Positions 58,146-64,000 of a stretch of 64,000 bases of DNA are shown in pieces. Below the pieces are notes generated by a model. The model ran no database searches. It was not told the origin of the DNA and saw only the letters and a program-made list of their open reading frames with translations. Source of the stretch: Glaciecola sp. HTCC2999 (GTDB lineage: Bacteria > Pseudomonadota > Gammaproteobacteria > Enterobacterales > Alteromonadaceae); the NCBI GenBank assembly GCA_949498985.1, contig CATECQ010000007.1, forward strand, positions 1-64,000, read 5' to 3'. Each line of letters opens with the position of its first letter. Positions within the stretch are counted from its first letter, which is position 1. A program made the translations under genes and the position numbers.

Positions 58146-58802
58146 TTAAATATGGGTGAAAATTTGCGCTTTAGGTAAGCGAGATTTAGGTAAATTGGCA
58201 TTGAAATCTTCATCACTTCGATACCCTAAAGCGACAACAGCAATTGGAGCAAGATTTTGTTCACGCAGATTAAACTCGCGATCTAATGCTGGAAAATCAA
58301 ACCCTTCCATAGGTAAAGCGTCAATTTCTAACGCCGCTGCACTGGTTAATAACGCTCCTAAATTTAGATAAACTTGCTTTTCCATCCAGTGCTGGGTGTC
58401 TTTCAACTCAAAACGGTGTAAATCGACAAATGTGCTACGTACTTTGTGGTAGGTTCCCTTGAAATCAGGATTACTCGTAAAGCGTCCGTCTTGCTCTTCT
58501 TGATCTAATAACTCTACTAGATAGTCATCATCCATATGGATCTTACTACACATCACAATCACATGAGAGCAAGCCGTCACTTTCGGGGCATTATATGCAT
58601 AAGGACCTGTTGCGCCTTGATTGACACGTGCTTTTCCTTCATCAGAACTCGCTACAATAAAATGCCAAGGTTGGGTATTAACACTAGACGGTGATAAGTG
58701 CAGTACATTCAGTAATTGAGCTAAATGGTCATCTGATATAGGTTTATTTTGATCAAACATTTTGGTGGCGTACCGAGTTTGCATAGCGGTAGAAATATTC
58801 AT
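58146..58802 (-). CDS. NfsB-like oxygen-insensitive nitroreductase
   Basis: 218 residues, one residue off E. coli NfsB. It binds FMN and reduces nitroaromatics or quinones with NAD(P)H. Family marks are the RYATKMFD opening, SPSSVNTQPWHFIV, QVYLNLGALL and GFDFPALDREF. Cytoplasmic dimer. Upstream of lrgAB on the same strand. Confidence 0.9.
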   Translation of the reverse strand: MNISTAMQTRYATKMFDQNKPISDDHLAQLLNVLHLSPSSVNTQPWHFIVASSDEGKARVNQGATGPYAYNAPKVTACSHVIVMCSKIHMDDDYLVELLDQEEQDGRFTSNPDFKGTYHKVRSTFVDLHRFELKDTQHWMEKQVYLNLGALLTSAAALEIDALPMEGFDFPALDREFNLREQNLAPIAVVALGYRSDEDFNANLPKSRLPKAQIFTHI

Positions 58803-58934
58803 AACAGCCTTTTTTCGAATCTTAAATTACTTTGATCATAATCCTATGGCACACTTATATCTAGAAAATTATATTGTTTGCGCAACGAATATAGTCTTAT
58901 ATCGCACAAAAAATTATTTCTGAGTATTTACCTA

Positions 58935-59978
58935 TCATTTAGCCACTATTGGTTTGTGACCTGCAATATCATGGAATTGTTCCGTGATTGATGAGCAAAG
59001 CGCTTCGGATAAAATCGGGACTCGAGTTGCATCGACGGCTTGATTCGTCGCTTTTACTGCCACCGAAAAATCAGGATTTTGTGACCAAATTTTATTTCGT
59101 GTCGCAATCGATACCGCACCAATTGCAAACACATCAGTATATTGACTAAAGCGGCGATACCCTCGGTAAGTAAAGTGCTCTGACACATGCTGATGACCTA
59201 ATTGTATTAACTGTGTCATAATTTGATTAAGAATCACATTAGCATCACTTGACTCAATCAATAATGACAAACACCGACCTTGTAATTCTGGACATAGAAT
59301 TTTGTCACGATTAGAGATATCTAATTCTCGATGTAACTCAATATCTACCACATAGCGTTGATGATCAATGTGCACACACTGCTTGACGCGTAATGCCTGA
59401 CTATCAAATCGACATAAGCTTAATAGTAGCGGTAAATCGTCTCGAGTGATGTGAGTTAAACCTGATGGAGTATTTTGTGACACCACTGCCAGTGTATTAA
59501 CGAGTAAAGGCGTATCATGATGACCGTTAAAAGGCGTGCTATATTTTCCAGACACACGATCAAATAAACAAAATAACTCTCGCAGCTCATGCTCTTTGGC
59601 TTTTTGTAATGCCAATAATGCCGTTTGAATGATCTCAGCACTCGGTAAATTTTTCTCTACACGCCATTTTCTGCCGTAAACAATGTGCAATGCTTCATCG
59701 TGCGAACTCAATTTGTAATTATCGTAACTAATAATACCGACTTGAATCATCAAAGCATTGTCTTCTTGACTGACAAATAATGGGTAACGCTCATCAAATT
59801 CAATATCGTTAATGATGTCACACACACTTTTATACGTGTGTTCATAAGTGAGGTAATGTTGAGGGATACATTGCTGTCCACCATTTACCGGTATGTTTGG
59901 CGCACCGCTAATCGGCATTTCTGCATCAGCATAAGCTAAAGGTAACAACTCAGTGGATATTTCTGAGGGTGTCGACAT
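58935..59978 (-). CDS. Protein of unknown function
   Basis: 347 residues from the ATG at 59978 (GAGTGG upstream); a GTG at 59993 is in frame. I do not recognise the family. No signal peptide or membrane helix is evident. The middle has ISYDNYKLSSHDEALHIVYG and HELRELFCLFDRVSGKYSTP; the last third has HVSEHFTYRGYRRFSQYTD. Composition is ordinary and similar to its neighbours, so it looks like a real, soluble protein. 131 bases separate it from the nitroreductase gene. Confidence 0.7.
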   Translation of the reverse strand: MSTPSEISTELLPLAYADAEMPISGAPNIPVNGGQQCIPQHYLTYEHTYKSVCDIINDIEFDERYPLFVSQEDNALMIQVGIISYDNYKLSSHDEALHIVYGRKWRVEKNLPSAEIIQTALLALQKAKEHELRELFCLFDRVSGKYSTPFNGHHDTPLLVNTLAVVSQNTPSGLTHITRDDLPLLLSLCRFDSQALRVKQCVHIDHQRYVVDIELHRELDISNRDKILCPELQGRCLSLLIESSDANVILNQIMTQLIQLGHQHVSEHFTYRGYRRFSQYTDVFAIGAVSIATRNKIWSQNPDFSVAVKATNQAVDATRVPILSEALCSSITEQFHDIAGHKPIVAK

Positions 59979-60090
59979 AATAAAACCACTCACAACACAA
60001 TAAATCAGAACAAGATAACGATTTAACGTGACTCCATGTATTTGAGATCAGTTTATTTTGCTACAATTCATTATTAATTTCATATTGGTG

Positions 60091-61482
60091 ATGCACATTA
60101 AATTTTCTTGGTCTATTTCACCCACCATGGCAGCTTTGATAGCCGTTTGCAGTGGCTACCTCATTGCCCCACTCGGTATGGCTGCTGTTAACGTAGCCAT
60201 TCCAGCCATGGCAGATGATTTGGGAGCGGATGCGATAAAAGTGGGATGGCTGCCAACCCTATATTTACTAAGCAATGTCGCTTTTATGCTGCCGGTAATG
60301 AAAATCGCCGATAATTATGGTCGCAAAAAAATGTACATGGCCGGGTTACTCCTCAACGCATTGTCTGCTTTCATGTGTGCTATCGCCACTCATATAGATT
60401 GGATATTAATTTGGCGTTTAATCCAAGGGGCCTCTGCCGCAATGATATTTAGCACTGGTGTGGCAATCGTCACTTCTATTGTACCTTCTTCACGACGAGG
60501 AAGTGCTTTAGGAGTGGTTGCATCATGCGTTTACATCGGACTCACTCTGGCGCCTGCGGTGGGCGGCTATTTGACTGAGTATATTGACTGGCGAGCGGTA
60601 TTTTATTTTCAAGTCCCTATCGTCATTGGTTTAGTCATATTTATTCATTGCACTTTGAAAGGCGAATGGCGCAATCCTGACAAAACAGGCTTTGATTACA
60701 CCGGCACGGTATTATTCGGTGGGTTTGCCACGTGTTTTGTGATTGGCCTATCCATGCTACCGGATTTATTAGGCCTGATCTTGACGCTTTTATCCTTAAT
60801 GTTGCTCATCACTTTTATTTGGCATCAAAGCCAATCAACAGCTCCCCTTATTCGCGTGCAATTATTTAAAGAAAATCGGGTGTTTAGTGTATCTTTAGCC
60901 ACCTCATTTTTTATGTATGGGAGTAATTTTGCATTATTATTTTTATTGAGTTTATACTTACAATACATAAAAGGTTATACACCGGCTTTCTCTGGTAAAA
61001 TTCTATTATTACAGGCCATAATGATGGCTATCGTAGCTCCCTTTGCTGGCAAACTATCTGATCGTTTTCAAGCGAGAGTGGTCGCCTCAATAGGCTGTGT
61101 CATTGCTTTATCCGGTTATATTATTATGCAACAACTGGATCCCACTACCGATGCTCTGGTAGTCAGTATTGCTTTGGTCTTAATCGGATTAGGTTTTGGG
61201 TTATTTTCAACACCTAATAACAATGCCATTATGAGCGCTATCCCCGCATCTCAAGTAGGTGTCGCATCAGCATCAATGAATTTAGGTAGAACCGTAGGCA
61301 ACCTTGTTGGTATGAGTATAGTCAATCTCATCATTCACTTTTATTTAGGAAATAAATTAATGTCTTCTCAAACATCTTCTGAATTAATGGCCTCTATCTC
61401 GATGGCTTTAACTATGTCGCTAGTATTTGTGGTGTGTGCTTGTATATTGTCCATATTCCGTGGACGACAGACAAGTTATTAA
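60091..61482 (+). CDS. MFS multidrug exporter, DHA2 (14-helix) type
   Basis: 463 residues from the ATG at 60091; a TTG at 60058 is the longest possible start. About 14 membrane helices. Motif A is present as DNYGRKKMY, motif C as LAPAVGGYLTE, and the opening LGMAAVNVAIPAMADDLG is typical of EmrB/QacA-type drug:proton antiporters. No EmrA-type adaptor gene adjoins it. Confidence 0.9.
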   Translation: MHIKFSWSISPTMAALIAVCSGYLIAPLGMAAVNVAIPAMADDLGADAIKVGWLPTLYLLSNVAFMLPVMKIADNYGRKKMYMAGLLLNALSAFMCAIATHIDWILIWRLIQGASAAMIFSTGVAIVTSIVPSSRRGSALGVVASCVYIGLTLAPAVGGYLTEYIDWRAVFYFQVPIVIGLVIFIHCTLKGEWRNPDKTGFDYTGTVLFGGFATCFVIGLSMLPDLLGLILTLLSLMLLITFIWHQSQSTAPLIRVQLFKENRVFSVSLATSFFMYGSNFALLFLLSLYLQYIKGYTPAFSGKILLLQAIMMAIVAPFAGKLSDRFQARVVASIGCVIALSGYIIMQQLDPTTDALVVSIALVLIGLGFGLFSTPNNNAIMSAIPASQVGVASASMNLGRTVGNLVGMSIVNLIIHFYLGNKLMSSQTSSELMASISMALTMSLVFVVCACILSIFRGRQTSY

Positions 61483-61583
61483 CATAACTTAACCATACGA
61501 CTGTAGGGTTTCGATATATTGTTTATTGGACCCGCTAACTAATCATCGATATAAGAAATAATCTTAGATATCAATTGAGTAAT

Positions 61584-61606
61584 TGTGGCATTATATATAT
61601 GCCACA
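61584..61606. promoter_or_regulatory. 23-bp dyad just upstream of the sensor kinase gene
   Basis: TGTGGCAT (61584-61591) and ATGCCACA (61599-61606) are perfect inverted arms around TATATAT. It ends 25 bases before the likely start of the MASE1 kinase gene. No T-run follows, so it is more likely an operator than a terminator; the AT-rich centre could also serve as a -10 element. Confidence 0.5.
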
Positions 61607-61631
61607 GTTATCCTGATATTTGAGATACCTT

Positions 61632-63233
61632 TTGAACCCGACACTAAAACTTCCTCAACATCCCATGCTTTTACATTTGATATTGATCATATGTGTAATA
61701 AGTGTTGAGTTTATTTTTTTTACAGCCTCCTTTGGCTATTCTGTGGTCAAAGACTTTGCCATTTGGTATTTTCCTCTGGGTTTCCACTTTATCCTATTTT
61801 TAGTCTTACCTTACAAATTTTGGCCTAGCGCCTTAATTGCATTAGGTATTGGTGCCGGACTAACCATGTATTATCAAGGTTCAGTTTATTATGATTGGTC
61901 GCGACATTTTATGGTAACTCTAACAACCAGCATTTTTACCTTACCAATTATCTTTCTAGCTAGAAAAAGTCTGACGAAAATCGACTTTTTCTCGTTAAAA
62001 GCGATTGTGACGGTGGTGCTATTTGGGATGTTATCTCGACTAACAAATATTGGTTTTCACTTCCTGACAAATACATCTGTCTACGACAAAGTCCCCAATG
62101 CTGAAAAGTTTGGTATGTTTTTACAACATAATATTGCAGCATATCCAGGCATATTGCTGACTATCAGCCTATATTGTTTGTATCGTTGGTATAGAAATAC
62201 ACCACAGCCGATCAATTCTCAAATATTAAAGCTATCATTACGTTTTGCTATTGGACTCACAAGTCTTATATTACTCCTGTTTTTCATTTCTGATTTTTCG
62301 CAAAACTTACTTAAACTCCTGCTAATTTTACCCATTATTTGGCTCGGTTACCGTTATACATGGATCGCGAGTATTGTCGGTGCAATTTGGATAAACCTAA
62401 TACTCCTAGTATTACTATATGATGCTCCACCAGAACTATTGATCGCCTTTCAGCCTTTCGTTGTATCTTACTTTTTAATCGGTTTATTGACTGCGGGTCT
62501 ACAATTAGAACATGATGCTATTTATCAAACTTTACAAACTAATCACCAGCAGCTTAATGTCAAATATCATGAATTAATACAAAATAAACAACAGCTTCAA
62601 GACATGGCTAAAGAAATTATGGCGGTTCAGGAATTGGAGAAAAAAAATGTATCCCAAGAGTTACATGATGATTTAGGTCAAAACATTACAGCTCTTAGAA
62701 TGGCTATTCCGCTGCTAGAAAAAAATTCAGAATTAACGTCCGATAATCGTCACATGTTACAAAAAATTAAAATCACGACTGACGAAATTTATTCTAATGC
62801 TTATGATTTGATGTATTGGTTAAGACCTAGAATGGTCGATGATTTAGGCTTAAGCGCCACCTTAACAGGGCATTTTTTCACTCTTAAACTTGCTCAAGCC
62901 AATATTACCTATACACCGTTAGTCGAAAATGGTGTGAATGAACTCAGTGATTCCCTCAAAATTGGACTATTTCGCATCGTTCAAGAGTGTGTTAATAATG
63001 TGATTGAACATAGTCAAGCTCATCATTGCAGGTTAAATCTTCATTTGTTTCACAATGTAGTTACGCTTGAATTTGTTGATAATGGCAAGGGATTTAGTCA
63101 ATCTGTTCTAGCACAGCCTCTTCGGGGAGGATTATTTAACATACATAATCATATGTTGGCATTAAACGGTAATTTGTTCTTATCTAATGAAGAAGGGGCG
63201 AGAGTGTATGTTGAACTCCCTATTATACGCTAG
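61632..63233 (+). CDS. MASE1-type membrane histidine kinase, HisKA_3 (UhpB/NarX-like)
   Basis: 533 residues from the TTG at 61632, with GAGA upstream; TTG 61620 and ATG 61662 are alternatives. Eight or so membrane helices (about residues 15-290) form a MASE1-like sensor, followed by a coiled linker, the HisKA_3 H-box QELHDDLGQN (His at about residue 345) and a HATPase with VQECVNNVIEHSQA and DNGKGF. Kinases of this class phosphorylate NarL-type regulators; the one at 55,960 is a candidate partner. Confidence 0.9.
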   Translation: MNPTLKLPQHPMLLHLILIICVISVEFIFFTASFGYSVVKDFAIWYFPLGFHFILFLVLPYKFWPSALIALGIGAGLTMYYQGSVYYDWSRHFMVTLTTSIFTLPIIFLARKSLTKIDFFSLKAIVTVVLFGMLSRLTNIGFHFLTNTSVYDKVPNAEKFGMFLQHNIAAYPGILLTISLYCLYRWYRNTPQPINSQILKLSLRFAIGLTSLILLLFFISDFSQNLLKLLLILPIIWLGYRYTWIASIVGAIWINLILLVLLYDAPPELLIAFQPFVVSYFLIGLLTAGLQLEHDAIYQTLQTNHQQLNVKYHELIQNKQQLQDMAKEIMAVQELEKKNVSQELHDDLGQNITALRMAIPLLEKNSELTSDNRHMLQKIKITTDEIYSNAYDLMYWLRPRMVDDLGLSATLTGHFFTLKLAQANITYTPLVENGVNELSDSLKIGLFRIVQECVNNVIEHSQAHHCRLNLHLFHNVVTLEFVDNGKGFSQSVLAQPLRGGLFNIHNHMLALNGNLFLSNEEGARVYVELPIIR

Positions 63234-64000
63234 ACTTCCATCTGCATTAATCCAACATCCACAAGCATCTGCGTCCTATCCAGTAGTATTCATTGTATTG
63301 ATACAAACTGTCATGCTACTTCTTGCTGCACTTATCGATAACGTGTTAATCACGTTGCTCGATACTCCATTGTTATCCTTTACAGTGTGTGTCGGTTATT
63401 TTTGTTTAATTTGTTACCCAGCAAACAGTTGGCGACTCATCGCCCTCCCCTTTATTATCATTCACTTTTTGAGTAATCAACACCTCCTCAGCGATGACTT
63501 ACATTCAGTGTTGTTTTCGTTATTTTCTTTGATTCTGGTAATGGTGTGCGCTTATTCATCTCAGCGATTGTTGCAAAATAAGGAAACTTTCTCATTAGCT
63601 TTTATTCACACCATTATTGGAGTGGGTGTGTTGTTATCAGTAGTTTACCAATTTGGATACATTGCATTGTATCTCGAAGGTTTGGATTTTAATGAACTAG
63701 TAAATCAATGGTCATTGTTTTTCATGGGACAAATGGTCGGTTATGGAATCTGCTTTAGTCTATTAATGATGATGTTTATGTTAAGGAATCAACATATCTA
63801 TAGTATGCAGCCTCTAACGGGTGAAAGTTATCTTTCATTAGGGGTCATGACGGTATTGACAGGTGTCACGTTAGTTTTCGGGGGTGATCTAGTCCATTAT
63901 TTAAGTATTTATTTAGTTATCCCTACTTTTTGGTTCTGTTATCGTTATCGTTGGTGGGGTATGACATCACTCACTTTATTGATTAGCATATTTGCTATTG
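63208..64000 (+). CDS. MASE1-like membrane sensor protein (3' end off window)
   Basis: My own translation gives an open frame of 264 codons from an ATG at 63208 to the window end. It overlaps the upstream kinase gene by 26 bases in another frame. The product has about seven hydrophobic helices so far, with CYPANSWRLIALPFIIIHFL and IPTFWFCYRYRWWGMTSL matching the spacing of MASE1 sensor domains (compare IWLGYRYTW in the upstream kinase). The catalytic part, perhaps a second kinase or a GGDEF/EAL domain, lies beyond the window. Confidence 0.8.
   Translation, partial: MLNSLLYARLPSALIQHPQASASYPVVFIVLIQTVMLLLAALIDNVLITLLDTPLLSFTVCVGYFCLICYPANSWRLIALPFIIIHFLSNQHLLSDDLHSVLFSLFSLILVMVCAYSSQRLLQNKETFSLAFIHTIIGVGVLLSVVYQFGYIALYLEGLDFNELVNQWSLFFMGQMVGYGICFSLLMMMFMLRNQHIYSMQPLTGESYLSLGVMTVLTGVTLVFGGDLVHYLSIYLVIPTFWFCYRYRWWGMTSLTLLISIFAI

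Overview
The window has two unlike parts. Bases 1 to about 1,500 carry, on the minus strand, a nearly complete eukaryote-type AFG1 mitochondrial ATPase gene with a targeting-like N-terminus, in DNA that by eye is GC-richer than the rest. From about 1,680 onward everything is typical of a marine gammaproteobacterium of roughly 40% GC (my estimate). The gene set (YgiQ, HopJ domain, class II DAHP synthase, DgcN-type protein, syp-type polysaccharide genes) suggests an Alteromonadales relative, but I cannot name a genus. The first part is most simply an assembly chimera or contaminant, possibly from an alga; recent transfer is the alternative.

Layout. 1.7-13.6 kb holds housekeeping and accessory genes: a serine hydrolase / methyltransferase / gamma-glutamyltranspeptidase operon, a small outer-membrane barrel, a hybrid histidine kinase, YgiQ, a HopJ-thioesterase fusion, an SDR, a SOUL haem-binding protein and an EamA permease. 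A tRNA-Val(UAC) with a strong promoter follows.

14.0-36.4 kb is one large exopolysaccharide/biofilm locus made of two convergent operons that meet at a bidirectional terminator near 19.6 kb. The plus-strand operon has the gene order and domains of Vibrio sypABCDE: STAS protein, OmpA lipoprotein, SLBB export protein, P-loop ATPase, and an RsbW-REC-PP2C regulator. The minus-strand operon has 12 overlapping or nearly touching genes: five glycosyltransferase genes (one encoding two GT4 domains), a Wzx-type flippase, an O-antigen ligase/polymerase-type protein, a Wzz-type co-polymerase, a secreted DUF4091-like hydrolase candidate, a REC-GGDEF protein, a secreted LruC/DUF4114 protein and a small lipoprotein. 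Together they could assemble, export, trim and regulate a polysaccharide and supply its protein matrix.

36.5-50.4 kb holds methylglyoxal synthase, an Atm1-type ABC exporter with a metallo-beta-lactamase-fold protein, class II DAHP synthase, BtuCD-type importer genes, peptidase E, and a complete biotin locus (bioB-F-C-D facing bioA across a BirA operator), then asnS with a clear terminator. 50.5-64 kb holds an RND efflux pair, a DgcN-like protein, a NarL-type regulator, a small lipoprotein, lrgAB, a nitroreductase, an unknown protein, an MFS exporter, a MASE1 histidine kinase and a second membrane sensor gene cut by the window end. No CRISPR array, insertion sequence, integrase or rRNA gene was seen. 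No gene-free stretch of bacterial DNA exceeds 300 bases except the tRNA-bearing gap at 13,575-13,983.
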